Source: Mycolicibacterium boenickei
Lineage (GTDB): Bacteria > Actinomycetota > Actinomycetes > Mycobacteriales > Mycobacteriaceae
Assembly: GCF_010731295.1 (NCBI RefSeq)
Contig: NZ_AP022579.1
Coordinates: 5,208,001-5,272,000 of the forward strand
Direction: 5' to 3'
DNA length: 64,000 nucleotides
This document shows positions 1 through 8,883 of the stretch, piece after piece. A program made the position numbers and the translations under genes. The notes below the pieces were generated by a model, which saw only the letters and a program-made list of their open reading frames with translations, was not told the DNA's origin and ran no database searches. Each line of letters begins with the position of its first letter. Position 1 is the stretch's first letter.

Positions 1-489
1 GTGACCACCAGCTCCGAGACCGCATTCACCCAGTCCGCCGAGGAGGTCTACGACTTCGTCACCAACCCGGCGAATTGGGTGAAGACCTACCCGGGCAGCG
101 CGCACATCGGCGGATTGCCCGAGCGACTACCGCTGCAGGTCGGCGACACCTGGACCGAGGCCGGCCCGGACGGCGCACAGATCTACACGTGGCACCTGGC
201 GATCGCCATGCGACCGCGCATGTGGGTGTTCAACTCGGTGGGCCGGCTCGGACACGATCGCGACGGAAACGGCGGCATGGAAGGCCGTATCACCGTGCAG
301 TACCAGTTCACCCGCCCCGGCAACGACATCACACTGTTCAGCCGCACGATGACCATCGAGGCCTACAAGGATTCCCCGTTGCCGGACGCGTTGTTCCGCG
401 TGGTCAATCCGGCCAACATCGACAAGTACCACGCTGCGGTGGCCAGAGAGTTGGCGTTGGTCGACGGCGAATCAAGCGGCCGCGGCTGA
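1..489 (+). CDS. SRPBCC-family protein (possibly cut at window start)
   Basis: The 162-residue product looks like an SRPBCC / polyketide-cyclase-type helix-grip protein, a fold that binds hydrophobic ligands. The N-terminal motif EEVYDFVTNPANW is the usual beta1-alpha1 start of the family, and the length fits (140-160 residues is usual). The frame begins with GTG at the very first base, so the true start could lie outside the window. The gene ends 8 bp from the convergent EspI-like gene. No ligand or reaction can be assigned from sequence. Confidence 0.7.
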   Translation: MTTSSETAFTQSAEEVYDFVTNPANWVKTYPGSAHIGGLPERLPLQVGDTWTEAGPDGAQIYTWHLAIAMRPRMWVFNSVGRLGHDRDGNGGMEGRITVQYQFTRPGNDITLFSRTMTIEAYKDSPLPDALFRVVNPANIDKYHAAVARELALVDGESSGRG

Positions 490-497
490 GCCGCGAA

Positions 498-1736
498 TCA
501 AGCCAACGCCGCGCCGCCCTCGAAGTCGTCGGACAGCGCCGCCGCCAACTCCAGGGCACGGCGCCGGAACCTCGGGCGCAGCAGATCGAAATGGATCTCG
601 GTGCCCGCGGCGATGTGCTTGTCCCACGGCAGCACGAACACCCGGCCCGGTGCCACGTGCTTCTGGAACTGGTGCACCAGATCACCGGTGTTCACGTTCG
701 GTTTGCCCGGCCCGACGTGGTTGATCACGACGCAGGAGCGGTTCAGCAGGTCCTGGTAGCCGTTGTGACGCAGCCAGTCCATGGTCACCGCGGCTTGCCG
801 GGCGCCGTCGATAGAGGCACTGGCGACGATGACCGCACCCGAGACCGTCGACAGGACACCACGGCCCGCCGGGGAGAACATGTCCGCCGCGCAATCGGCC
901 AGAACCAGGTTGTAGTGCTTGGAGATGGTCGACGTCGCGGCGTTCCAGTCGGCGTCGTTGAACGCGCGGCTCGCGCCGCTGTACTCATCGCTGCCCAGCA
1001 CCTCGAGCTTGGACTCGTTCATGCTGGTGAAGGCCCGAACATCGTTGTACCGCGAAAGGTCCTTGGCGGCGATCAGATCGCTCACCGTCGCCGCGGACTG
1101 TCGCCCCACCCGGTCGGCCAGGTTGCCGCCGGCCGGGTCGGCGTCGATGGCCAGGATCCGGTCGCCGCGGACCGCGGCCAGCACCGATCCGAGCGCGACG
1201 GTGACCGCCGTCTTGCCCACGCCGCCCTTCAGGCCGAACACGCCGATCTGATGGGACTCGCGAGCCGTGCGCCGCACCCTGGCGTACAGATCCAGTTCGT
1301 AGAGTTCGTCACGGGACAACCCGAGATTGAGGCGGGTGGTGACGAACACCGCCCGTCGCCATCCGCGTCGTGGCTGCATCTTGACCGAGGACCGCACGCC
1401 GACGCGTGAGAGGTTGTCGATGGCCCGCGCCTCGCCGGGAGCGGCCGCCGGGATCGGCTGTTCCAGGATCCAGCTGCCGGCCGAGGAAGATCCGCTGATC
1501 GGGCGGCCGGAAACCGGTGGGAGCTTGGTGGTGATCTCCGATTCGTGGGGAGCGGCGAAATTCGAGGTCAGCACGACCGGAGGCGTCGACACCCTGGCGT
1601 CGCCATGCCGGGACCGCCCGTTCGGCAATGCCGCAACCGGTCCGCCCAGCAGGGCGTCAAGCCCGCCGTACGCCAGCGGGTCCCTGGCATGTCGGGCGTC
1701 TCCGGAGTACATAAGCCGGTCGTCGTCGGCCGACAT
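498..1736 (-). CDS. EspI-like MinD/ParA-family ATPase
   Basis: The 412-residue protein has a variable, proline- and serine-rich N-terminal half (about 1-120), then a P-loop ATPase domain with the deviant Walker A motif GLKGGVGKT at about residues 168-176, as in MinD/ParA proteins. The linker NLGLSRDELYELDLYARVRR and the C-terminal PWDKHIAAGTEI and LAAALSDDFE segments match what I recall of the EspI (Rv3876) family, which is tied to ESX type VII secretion. No esx, PE/PPE or ecc gene lies nearby, so it is an orphan copy here. It probably binds and hydrolyses ATP in the cytoplasm; its partner is unknown. Confidence 0.75.
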   Translation of the reverse strand: MSADDDRLMYSGDARHARDPLAYGGLDALLGGPVAALPNGRSRHGDARVSTPPVVLTSNFAAPHESEITTKLPPVSGRPISGSSSAGSWILEQPIPAAAPGEARAIDNLSRVGVRSSVKMQPRRGWRRAVFVTTRLNLGLSRDELYELDLYARVRRTARESHQIGVFGLKGGVGKTAVTVALGSVLAAVRGDRILAIDADPAGGNLADRVGRQSAATVSDLIAAKDLSRYNDVRAFTSMNESKLEVLGSDEYSGASRAFNDADWNAATSTISKHYNLVLADCAADMFSPAGRGVLSTVSGAVIVASASIDGARQAAVTMDWLRHNGYQDLLNRSCVVINHVGPGKPNVNTGDLVHQFQKHVAPGRVFVLPWDKHIAAGTEIHFDLLRPRFRRRALELAAALSDDFEGGAALA

Positions 1737-1897
1737 ATTTACCTCTCAATCGCTGACTCGCTCCCGGCGCATCCAGATTGACCTTCGGGTGCACCACACA
1801 CCACCGAAGGCCATGGTCGCACCGGCCGAACCGATTGTCCGCGCGAGTTTCACTTGCAACAGACCTGCATTATTGCCCACAACGTCGATCACAACCA

Positions 1898-1920
1898 CCG
1901 CCCGGCGCCCGCCGGGGCGG
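1898..1920 (-). terminator. GC-rich hairpin after the hydrolase operon
   Basis: On the minus strand CCGCCCcGGC pairs with GCCGGGCGG around a GGGC loop, giving nine pairs with one bulge. It starts 13 bp after the stop of the alpha/beta-hydrolase gene. There is no U-tract, so it is a mycobacterial-type hairpin terminator at best. Confidence 0.4.
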
Positions 1921-1933
1921 CCCAGCTACCAGC

Positions 1934-2857
1934 TCAAGCGTGCAGCGCACGACGCAGCGCCGCGCCCTGTAGCGCAAAAAGTTGCTGGCTGACCTCCCAG
2001 TCCGGAACCAGCGAATCAAAGCCGTGGCACGTCCCGGGAAACAGATGCAGCTCCGTGGCAATGCCCTCGGCCAACAGCCGGCGCGCGTAGTCGAGCGCCT
2101 CGTCGCGCAGTGGATCGAGTTCCGAACAGGTGATCAGTGCCGGCGCCACACCGGTCAGCGCGGCAGCCCTGGCAGGCACCGCCGCCTCCGGTACGTCCCG
2201 GCCGCCGGCATAGTGCCGCCACATCGCGACGGTCGCCGGACCGTCGAACCCCGGGGTGTCGGCGAACTCCTCCTTCGACGGGGTGGGCCGGTCGTCCAGC
2301 ACCGGCTGATGCAGCGACTGGAACACCACCGGCGGTGCGGAACCGGCTGCGGCGTGCTGCGCCAGCAGCGCGGCCAGAGCGCCGCCTGCGCTGTTGCCTG
2401 CCACCGCGATGCGGCCGGCGTCGATGTCGAGCTCACCGGCCAGCGTGGCCACCCAGTTGAGCACCACCATCGCGTCGTCGAACGCGGCGGGATAGGGATA
2501 CTCGGGCGCCAGCCGGTAGTCCATCGAGATCACCGTGCACCGGGCCCGCCGGGCCAGCTCCACACATTGGATCTGGTCGGTGTCCAGGTTGCCCAGCACG
2601 AAGGCACCCGAGTGGCAGTAGACCACCGCGGGCGACGGCGACGGCCCACCGCGATAGATCCGCACCGGGATGGTGCGTCGCCCGAGCGCCACGCGGGCCC
2701 CGACGATCTCCACCCCCGGCGTATCCAGGACCTGCGCGGCGTCGCGGCGACGCTGATCCAGCGAGGTACGCACCACACCCAGCTGATCGGTGGACAGATC
2801 GGTGCGGGCCTCGGCAAACCCGTGCAATCCGGGGTCGAGGCGCTCCAGCCAGGCCAT
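1934..2857 (-). CDS. HSL-family alpha/beta hydrolase (esterase/lactonase-like)
   Basis: The 307-residue enzyme belongs to the hormone-sensitive-lipase branch of alpha/beta hydrolases. The nucleophile motif GNSAGG places Ser156, the acid is Asp248 in SELDPL, and the base is His278 in GTCHGF. The oxyanion-hole motif, normally HGGG, reads HSGAF at residues 82-86, which is a notable variant. The gene follows the flavin monooxygenase by 3 bp and is the last of a seven-gene minus-strand operon. An esterase after a Baeyer-Villiger oxygenase suggests it opens the ester or lactone formed by that enzyme (inference). Confidence 0.8.
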   Translation of the reverse strand: MAWLERLDPGLHGFAEARTDLSTDQLGVVRTSLDQRRRDAAQVLDTPGVEIVGARVALGRRTIPVRIYRGGPSPSPAVVYCHSGAFVLGNLDTDQIQCVELARRARCTVISMDYRLAPEYPYPAAFDDAMVVLNWVATLAGELDIDAGRIAVAGNSAGGALAALLAQHAAAGSAPPVVFQSLHQPVLDDRPTPSKEEFADTPGFDGPATVAMWRHYAGGRDVPEAAVPARAAALTGVAPALITCSELDPLRDEALDYARRLLAEGIATELHLFPGTCHGFDSLVPDWEVSQQLFALQGAALRRALHA

Positions 2858-2860
2858 GGC

Positions 2861-4381
2861 TCAGCCGTCCGTCCGATCTGCGGCCGCGGTGACCCGGGCC
2901 GGGTGTTTGGTGGGCGGTTCGAAAGTGTAGTCCGCGGAGCGGAACCGTCGGGTCATCGACCAGAAAGCGCGGGCACTGCGCGGCCATTGGGTGACCACCC
3001 GACCGGTGGGTGCCCGGAAGTAACTGCTGCACCGGGTCAGCCACACCGTGCCCTGCATCCACCGGTCGATGTCGGCGAGAAACGCGGCCATGACGCTCGG
3101 GCGCACCGCCACATAGGACTTGCCTTTGCGCCGAAGGTATTTCAGAGCCCGCACCACGTAGCGAGCCTGGGCCTCCAGGATGAAGATGACGCTGTTGGAG
3201 CCGACATTGGTGTTGGGTCCGTAGAGCATGAAGAAGTTCGGGAAGCCCGGCACCGCCATCCCCAGGTAGGCGAATGCCCCGTCGCTCCAGGTGTCGTGCA
3301 ACGACACCCCGTCTTCACCGGTCACCTCGATCTGCCCCAGGTAATCGGCTGCGGCATAGCCGGTGGCGCACACCACCACGTCGACGTCGAGTTCCCGGCC
3401 GTCCTCGGTGACCAGTGACCGGGCCCGCAACGCACGCGCCGGACTGGACACCACCTCGACGTTGGGGCGGGTCAGGGTTGAGATGAAATCCGGCGAGAAC
3501 ACCAGCCTCTTGCACCCCAGCGGATGGTCCGGGGTGAGCCGGGCCCGCAGTTCCTCGTCGGCCACAGTGGATTCGAGGAGGTCGAGCGCGAGCGCCTTGA
3601 ACTCCTGGGTCTTGTCGCTGCCGTTCTCGATGACGGCGATGTTGGATTCACTGCGCAGCCACAGCCGGGTCCGGTAGATCTTCTTCGCGAACGGCACGTG
3701 GGCGAACAGCCAGCGTTCCCTCTCGGTGTACGGGCGGTCAGGTTTCGGTAGCACCCAGGTTGCCGAGCGCTGCACCGAGTACACCTTCCCTGCGACCTTC
3801 GCCATTTCCGGAACCACTTGGGAAGCAGTCGATCCCGTTCCGAGGACCGCAACGCGCGCGCCCTCGAGATCGACGCGGTGATCCCAGTTGGCGGTGTGCA
3901 TGAGGGTGCCGGTGAAAGGTTCCTCGGCCACCAGATCCGGTTGCAGCGGCTGGGTGAACAAGCCGATCGCAGAGACCACGACGTCGAAGCGATGTTGCGT
4001 ACCGGACCCGGTGGTCAGCACCCAGTCGTTGGCCGCGGCGTCCCATCGCGCCGCCGTGATCTCGGTGTTCAGCTGCAAATGTGGACCCAGCCGATAGCGT
4101 TCGGCGCACCGCTCGAAGTACTCGAGGATCTCGGGCTGCCCCGCCCACAGCCGGCTCCAGTTGGGGTTGAGGTCGAAGGAGTAGGAGTACAGGTGCGACT
4201 TCACGTCGCAGGCCAGGCCCGGGTAGGTGTTGATCCGCCAGGTTCCACCGACCCCGTCCTCGCGGTCGAAGATGGTGAACTCGTCGAAACCTGCCTTCTT
4301 CAAGAAGATTCCGAGTGCCAGGCCGCCCGGACCGGCTCCGATGATCCCTACTGACAGTTTCGAACTGGACACCTGAGTCAT
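2861..4381 (-). CDS. Baeyer-Villiger-type flavin monooxygenase
   Basis: The 506-residue FAD/NADPH monooxygenase has an N-terminal FAD-binding GAGPGG motif, a second dinucleotide site GTGSTASQ, and between them FTGTLMHTANWD, which fits the Baeyer-Villiger signature FxGxxxHxxxW[PD]. The family inserts oxygen next to a ketone to give an ester or lactone, or oxidises N or S atoms. I chose the ATG at 4381 because it overlaps the upstream stop as ATGA, a translational-coupling arrangement; a start 15 bp earlier is possible. It lies between the SDR gene and an esterase, fitting a ketone-to-ester-to-hydrolysis sequence. Confidence 0.85.
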   Translation of the reverse strand: MTQVSSSKLSVGIIGAGPGGLALGIFLKKAGFDEFTIFDREDGVGGTWRINTYPGLACDVKSHLYSYSFDLNPNWSRLWAGQPEILEYFERCAERYRLGPHLQLNTEITAARWDAAANDWVLTTGSGTQHRFDVVVSAIGLFTQPLQPDLVAEEPFTGTLMHTANWDHRVDLEGARVAVLGTGSTASQVVPEMAKVAGKVYSVQRSATWVLPKPDRPYTERERWLFAHVPFAKKIYRTRLWLRSESNIAVIENGSDKTQEFKALALDLLESTVADEELRARLTPDHPLGCKRLVFSPDFISTLTRPNVEVVSSPARALRARSLVTEDGRELDVDVVVCATGYAAADYLGQIEVTGEDGVSLHDTWSDGAFAYLGMAVPGFPNFFMLYGPNTNVGSNSVIFILEAQARYVVRALKYLRRKGKSYVAVRPSVMAAFLADIDRWMQGTVWLTRCSSYFRAPTGRVVTQWPRSARAFWSMTRRFRSADYTFEPPTKHPARVTAAADRTDG

Positions 4382-5121
4382 CCGATCTGCAGACATTGGC
4401 CGCCGTCCACGAGGAGTTCGGAGCCGGTGATGAACGTGGCCTGGTTCGACAGCAGAAACGCCACGGCGTCCGCGATCTCGGTCGGCTTGCCCAACCGGCC
4501 CAAGGTGGCGCGGTCGACCAGGCGGGCCTGTGTCGACTCGTCGAGCATCGGTGTTTCGACAGGCCCGGGGAACACCGCATTGACCCGGATACCGTCACGG
4601 CCCAGCTCGGCGGCTGCCAGTTGGGTGAGCCCGCGCAGTGCCCATTTCGACGATCCGTACGCCGCATGGTGCGGGAACGGGCGCACCGCGCCGGTGCTGC
4701 AGGTGTTCACCACCGCGGCGCCCTCAGCCTGACGCAGCGGTTCAAGGGCGGCCTGCAGGCCGAGGAACGGCCCCAGACAGTTGACCCGCCAGGAACCTTC
4801 GAACCCGGCCGGCGTTTCCTCGTCGATCGACGCCCGGTGCAGCACACCGGCGTTGTTGACCAGTGCGTTGAGTCCACCGAATCGGTTCACCGTTGCCCGC
4901 ACCGCGGCCTGCCATTGCTCGGCCGAGGTGACGTCCAGCCGTGCGGCAAGCACCTGGTCACCGAACTCGGCTGCACTGGAGGCCAGTTCGTCGATCAACA
5001 GATCGGCTGCAGTCACCCGGTAGCCGTCTGCCACCAGCCGGCGCACGATGGCCGCACCCTGACCGCGCGCGGCACCGGTCACCAGTGCGACGCGGCTGCC
5101 CGGCTCTGCTCCTGCGTTCAG
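4378..5121 (-). CDS. SDR-family oxidoreductase with probable CTG start
   Basis: This is a classical short-chain dehydrogenase: cofactor motif TGAARGQG, NNAG segment, catalytic Ser in NTCSTGA, and YxxxK as YGSSK. The first conventional start (GTG at 5082) would fall inside the first beta strand (VALVTGA) and remove it. A CTG at 5121 restores a normal N-terminus (247 residues), has the strong AGGAGGG ribosome site (5127-5133) 5 nt upstream, and overlaps the previous stop as CTGA. It likely interconverts an alcohol and a ketone for the neighbouring monooxygenase. Confidence 0.85.
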   Translation of the reverse strand: MNAGAEPGSRVALVTGAARGQGAAIVRRLVADGYRVTAADLLIDELASSAAEFGDQVLAARLDVTSAEQWQAAVRATVNRFGGLNALVNNAGVLHRASIDEETPAGFEGSWRVNCLGPFLGLQAALEPLRQAEGAAVVNTCSTGAVRPFPHHAAYGSSKWALRGLTQLAAAELGRDGIRVNAVFPGPVETPMLDESTQARLVDRATLGRLGKPTEIADAVAFLLSNQATFITGSELLVDGGQCLQIG

Positions 5122-5900
5122 TTGTACCCTCCTCGTTCGGTGCCGCTCGCGTTTCCGGTTGCTTCACTGAGGTGCTCGGTGGCACCTCGGCGCAACGCCT
5201 GAGATTCCGACGCCAGCGTGATCATCTGGAAACCCAAGTCGGACACTACTTTTCCGATTTTCCCTGCGCCAGCATGGATTCCCGCCACCAATCCCGCAGC
5301 GCGGGCAGCGGCCTGAACCTTGACCATGGCCGCCCGCACCTCGGGGTGAGTCCAGGCGTCGGAGGGCTGGTATCCCATCGAGATGGCGAGATCGGCTGGG
5401 CCGACGTAGATCCCGGCGAGGCCGGGCACCACGCAGATCTCGTCGGCAGCGGCCAGGCCACGCGCCGTCTCGATCATCGCGAACACGCTCACCCGAGCCT
5501 CCAGCTCGGCGGTGTCGTGTCCCAGGCCGGCCCGCAGCGGCCCGAAACTGCGGATGCCTGCCGGTGCGTACCGCGTGGCCGCGACTGCGGCGGCAGCCTG
5601 CGCGGCAGATTCCACCATGGCGATGATCACCGCGTCCGCGCCTGCATCGAGCACCCTACCGATCGGTGCGGGGTCCGCCGAGGGCAGCCGCACCGCAGTG
5701 GCGATCGGCACGTGCTCGAGCCGACGCAACAGCAGCGCCACGTCGGCATCGTCGAGATATCCATGCTGAACGTCGAATCCGACGTAGTGGTATCCGGCCG
5801 CCGCGAACTCCTCGGGACCGAGGATCGTCGGGCCGACCACCCAGCCGCCCCAGACCTGCGTATTGGCGGCCAGTGCGTCCTGCAGTCTGCTCGTGGTCAT
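5118..5900 (-). CDS. HpcH/HpaI-type aldolase
   Basis: The 260-residue TIM-barrel protein belongs to the HpcH/HpaI aldolase - citrate lyase family, class II metal-dependent aldolases that cleave 4-hydroxy-2-oxo acids to pyruvate or glyoxylate plus an aldehyde. Seen: GFDVQHGYLDDADV near the N-terminus, the metal-ligand region MIETARGL and YVGPADLAISMG near the C-terminal third. Its ATG overlaps the stop of the upstream dehydrogenase as ATGA. In this operon it would perform a carbon-carbon cleavage of an oxidised intermediate (inference). Confidence 0.8.
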   Translation of the reverse strand: MTTSRLQDALAANTQVWGGWVVGPTILGPEEFAAAGYHYVGFDVQHGYLDDADVALLLRRLEHVPIATAVRLPSADPAPIGRVLDAGADAVIIAMVESAAQAAAAVAATRYAPAGIRSFGPLRAGLGHDTAELEARVSVFAMIETARGLAAADEICVVPGLAGIYVGPADLAISMGYQPSDAWTHPEVRAAMVKVQAAARAAGLVAGIHAGAGKIGKVVSDLGFQMITLASESQALRRGATEHLSEATGNASGTERGGYN

Positions 5901-6865
5901 CGGGTGATCGCAATCTTCACGCGCTCGGGCACCGGGCGGCAGGCCAGCTCGAACGCCGCCTGCACGTCATCCGGCGCGAAGGTATGGGTCACATAGCCGG
6001 GCAACAGCTCGGGATGTTCTCGGGCGAACTCGTCGGCCCGGCGCAGCACACGCTGACGCTCCAGCGTGACACCGGATTTCAGGGTGAGGTTGTTCCGCAG
6101 CATGGTGCGCATGCTGATCGGGTAGCTGTCGTCATCAGGTACACCGAAGTAGAACACCGTGCCGCCGAAGGCCGCGGCCTCCAACGCGTGGTTGAGTGTG
6201 GCGACCTGATGCCCGACGGCCTCGATGACGACATCAGGCTTACCGTCCGACCCCAGGTGCCTGACCCAGCGGTCGCTCGTGGCCCGGACCGCGTGGTCGA
6301 CTCCGAAACGGGCGCTCACCGAAGACCGGTCCACCGGGTCTATTCCGGTCACCCATTTGGCGCCGAAAGCCTTTGCCACATAGGAGAACAGCAACCCGAT
6401 CGAGCCCTGACCGATGACAGCCACGTGGCGACCGTTCAGGTCCGGCAGTTGCTCGACGGCGTACAGGACACATGCCAGTGGTTGCAGGCCGACCGCCAGT
6501 TCAGGGGTCAGCGCGGGGTCATAGGGCACCAGCCCGGATCCATCGGCGATCACCCGGCCCATGAGACCGTCGAAACCCGACGCCCAACCCACCACCCGCT
6601 CCCCCGGCCGGTGATCCGGATGGCGGCTGGCCAGTACCTCGCCCACAACCTCGTGGATCGGGAAGCCGTTCATCTCCGCCGCACAGCATCCGGTGTCCCC
6701 CGGCAATTTGCCCTGGGTACCCCGGAATCCGGGCAGGTCGCTACCGCAGATACCGGCGGCCAGGAAGTCGAGCAACACCTGGCCGTCGGCCAACGATTCC
6801 GGCGAAGGTTCTGAAACCTCTTGCCGCTCAAAAGTGTACGGAGCGACGAGCCGATATGACCACAC
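5897..6865 (-). CDS. Zinc-dependent medium-chain dehydrogenase
   Basis: The 322-residue MDR-superfamily alcohol dehydrogenase has catalytic zinc ligands in GICGSD and HEVVGE and a Rossmann motif VIGQGSIG. The structural-zinc four-cysteine lobe of classical ADHs is absent, and the chain is a little shorter than usual. Translation begins at GTG, one base after the P450 stop, so the two are coupled. It probably oxidises the alcohol produced by the adjacent P450. Confidence 0.8.
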   Translation of the reverse strand: MWSYRLVAPYTFERQEVSEPSPESLADGQVLLDFLAAGICGSDLPGFRGTQGKLPGDTGCCAAEMNGFPIHEVVGEVLASRHPDHRPGERVVGWASGFDGLMGRVIADGSGLVPYDPALTPELAVGLQPLACVLYAVEQLPDLNGRHVAVIGQGSIGLLFSYVAKAFGAKWVTGIDPVDRSSVSARFGVDHAVRATSDRWVRHLGSDGKPDVVIEAVGHQVATLNHALEAAAFGGTVFYFGVPDDDSYPISMRTMLRNNLTLKSGVTLERQRVLRRADEFAREHPELLPGYVTHTFAPDDVQAAFELACRPVPERVKIAITR

Positions 6866-6866
6866 G

Positions 6867-8096
6867 TCACACCTCCACGGGAATGTTGTTCCAGCCCCAC
6901 TGGAAGCTGGACGGCGGGCGGGACGCCGCGGCCTCGTCGATGTGGTACTCGGGCACGCGCTTGAGGAATTCCTGGATCATGATGGTGATCTCCAAGCGGG
7001 CCACGTGCACTCCCAGACAGAAATGCTGTCCATGCCCGAACGACAACAGCCGTTCGATACGCCGGTCCCACACAAAGTCGTCCGGGTTCTCGTACTCCCT
7101 CTCGTCCCGGGCCGCGGAGGCCAGCAGCGTGATGATGCGTTGCCCGGGATTGATGGTCGTGCCGTGAACGGTGTACGGCCGCCGTACGGTTCGGGCGAAC
7201 CACTGCGCCGGGGCGCTGTGCCGGATGATCTCCTCGCGCGCGATCGGCACGTTGCTGTCGAGATCGGCGCGGACCGCGGCCAATTGGTCCGGGTGCCGCA
7301 GCAGCTGCCACAGCCCGGTCGCGGTGATCTTCGGCACCGTTTCGGTGCCGCCGATGAACACGCCCAGCATCTGCACGGCGGCTTCCATGTCCCCGAAGGC
7401 CGACCCGTCGGGTAGGCGGAAATCGATAAGGGCGTCGGCGATCGGGACGCTACCGTCGTGGCCTTCTGCACGCCGCCGCTCGATGATCGGGGTGAGGTAC
7501 GACAGGTAGCCGGGGCGGGCGTTGCCGACCTCGACCCCTTCGCCCGGTTGCGCGAGGCTGCCCGCGTTGACGGTGGCCAGTACCTCTGGCGCCAGATCGG
7601 CCGGTAATCCGACGAATTCGCAGACCATGGCGGCGGCCACGATGCCGCCGTAATCCTGCGTCAGGTCGAACGCCCCGCGCGGCAGCAACTCGTCGAGCCG
7701 CTCGTTGACCAAGGTCCGGATCCGGTCGGCCAGTTTGGCCGCCGAGCGCGGCCGGAACTGCGCCGACGTGCACCGCCGGACGTTCTCGTACAGCGGGGAA
7801 TCGAAATTGGCGTGGAAGGGCATGGGATGCATCGGCGGATCGGGCACCGGACCGTTGTTGCGGTGCGCCAGTACGTTGGCGGCAGGCAGCGTCCCCTCGG
7901 AGGCGACGAAGGTTCCGTCGTTGACTCCGAGCATGTTCCAGATGTCGTCGAACCGGGACAGGGCATACGTGTCCCACTTGTCGATGTAGTAGACCGGGTA
8001 CTCGTCGCGCAAGATCCGATAGTAAGGCAACGGGTTCGCCATCACAGCCGGATCGAACGGATCGTAGGTGAAATCCTGCAGTACAGGGTGATTCAT
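6867..8096 (-). CDS. Cytochrome P450 (first of three)
   Basis: The 409-residue soluble bacterial P450 has the I-helix oxygen-activation motif GGTET, the K-helix ExxR in EEIIRH, and the haem-binding loop FGHGQHFCLG with the cysteine thiolate ligand. Mycobacterial P450s of this class take electrons from small ferredoxins; one such ferredoxin is encoded at 14.2 kb. The gene follows the NIPSNAP-like gene by 7 bp and precedes the dehydrogenase by one base. Substrate not predictable; the family number was not assigned. Confidence 0.92.
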   Translation of the reverse strand: MNHPVLQDFTYDPFDPAVMANPLPYYRILRDEYPVYYIDKWDTYALSRFDDIWNMLGVNDGTFVASEGTLPAANVLAHRNNGPVPDPPMHPMPFHANFDSPLYENVRRCTSAQFRPRSAAKLADRIRTLVNERLDELLPRGAFDLTQDYGGIVAAAMVCEFVGLPADLAPEVLATVNAGSLAQPGEGVEVGNARPGYLSYLTPIIERRRAEGHDGSVPIADALIDFRLPDGSAFGDMEAAVQMLGVFIGGTETVPKITATGLWQLLRHPDQLAAVRADLDSNVPIAREEIIRHSAPAQWFARTVRRPYTVHGTTINPGQRIITLLASAARDEREYENPDDFVWDRRIERLLSFGHGQHFCLGVHVARLEITIMIQEFLKRVPEYHIDEAAASRPPSSFQWGWNNIPVEV

Positions 8097-8103
8097 GACA
8101 GAC

Positions 8104-8808
8104 CTACTTCAGCGGCGAGGGCGGCAGGGCCGCGAGGACCGAATCCTCCCAGCCGTCGCGCAGCGCGGGGGCCACGCTCATCCAGGTGACGATCTCCGCG
8201 GGCGGGTTGCCCTTCCACGACGGGTAATGGTTCTCGAAGCAGTCCCAGTCGTCGTCGAGCGCCCAGTAGTGGATCACCTCGTTGAACCGGAAGGTGGTGA
8301 TGAACGACCCCAGCCAGCGTTTGCCGGTGCTTTCCGACCACGGCACATACAACCGCTCGAGTTCCCGGATGTAGTCGTCCTGGCGCCCCGGCTTGGTCTC
8401 CATGATCTCCTGAATCACCAGGCCGGCACCGAAGTTCGCTTCTCGGAGCTGCGCCAGTGTCCGGTTGTACTTGCCGGCGTACATGATTCGACCCTCGCCG
8501 CGAGCCCCCAGCTCGGACAGGTATGCCGCCCACTGCAGTGCCGGCTTCTCGTGACTGCCGCCGACCGCCCGCGCCTTGCCGATTCGGGCGTAGTCGGCGA
8601 ATGCGTCGATCTCCCAGATGATCGTCACCTGCGGCCAGTGCCCGTTGTAGGGCGTGGTCTCCCAGATCGCGAACAGCCGGGCGCCGAGGTCCTCCATCAT
8701 CGGCTGGTAGATCTCCCCGAAGGGGCCGGTGAACTGGTCGGTCCGACCTGACCCCAGGTCAATCGTCTCGTGCAAATACAGCAGCGTGTGGCCGTAGAAC
8801 TTCTTCAT
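8104..8808 (-). CDS. NIPSNAP/EthD-like ferredoxin-fold protein
   Basis: The 234-residue product appears to hold two dimeric alpha/beta-barrel repeats, about residues 3-100 and 110-215, rich in Trp and Tyr and with no membrane segment. I infer a NIPSNAP- or EthD-like protein; such proteins often accompany P450 and monooxygenase operons. The ATG at 8808 was chosen because it is the start nearest the conserved operator (8847-8872); the open frame continues far upstream but only as antisense of the lactonase gene. It is the first gene of the seven-gene minus-strand operon. Confidence 0.55.
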   Translation of the reverse strand: MKKFYGHTLLYLHETIDLGSGRTDQFTGPFGEIYQPMMEDLGARLFAIWETTPYNGHWPQVTIIWEIDAFADYARIGKARAVGGSHEKPALQWAAYLSELGARGEGRIMYAGKYNRTLAQLREANFGAGLVIQEIMETKPGRQDDYIRELERLYVPWSESTGKRWLGSFITTFRFNEVIHYWALDDDWDCFENHYPSWKGNPPAEIVTWMSVAPALRDGWEDSVLAALPPSPLK

Positions 8809-8846
8809 CACGACGCTCCGATAGTTGACAGTGGCACCATGGGAGC

Positions 8847-8872
8847 GTGACACTTGGAGCGTGTTTTGTAAA
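8847..8872. promoter_or_regulatory. Operator site A: GTGACA-N14-TGTAAA
   Basis: First of five matching dyads in the cluster. The left arm is GTGACA (8847-8852) and the right arm TGTAAA (8867-8872). It lies between the divergent NIPSNAP-like operon and the lactonase gene, 11 bp before the lactonase ATG. Likely a TetR operator overlapping core promoter elements. Confidence 0.65.
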
Positions 8873-8883
8873 GGTGCGTGGAG

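Noticed and set aside
498..1736. MinD-like ATPase as a chromosome-partition ParA
   Set aside because: No parB or parS-like site is adjacent, and the flanking motifs fit EspI better.
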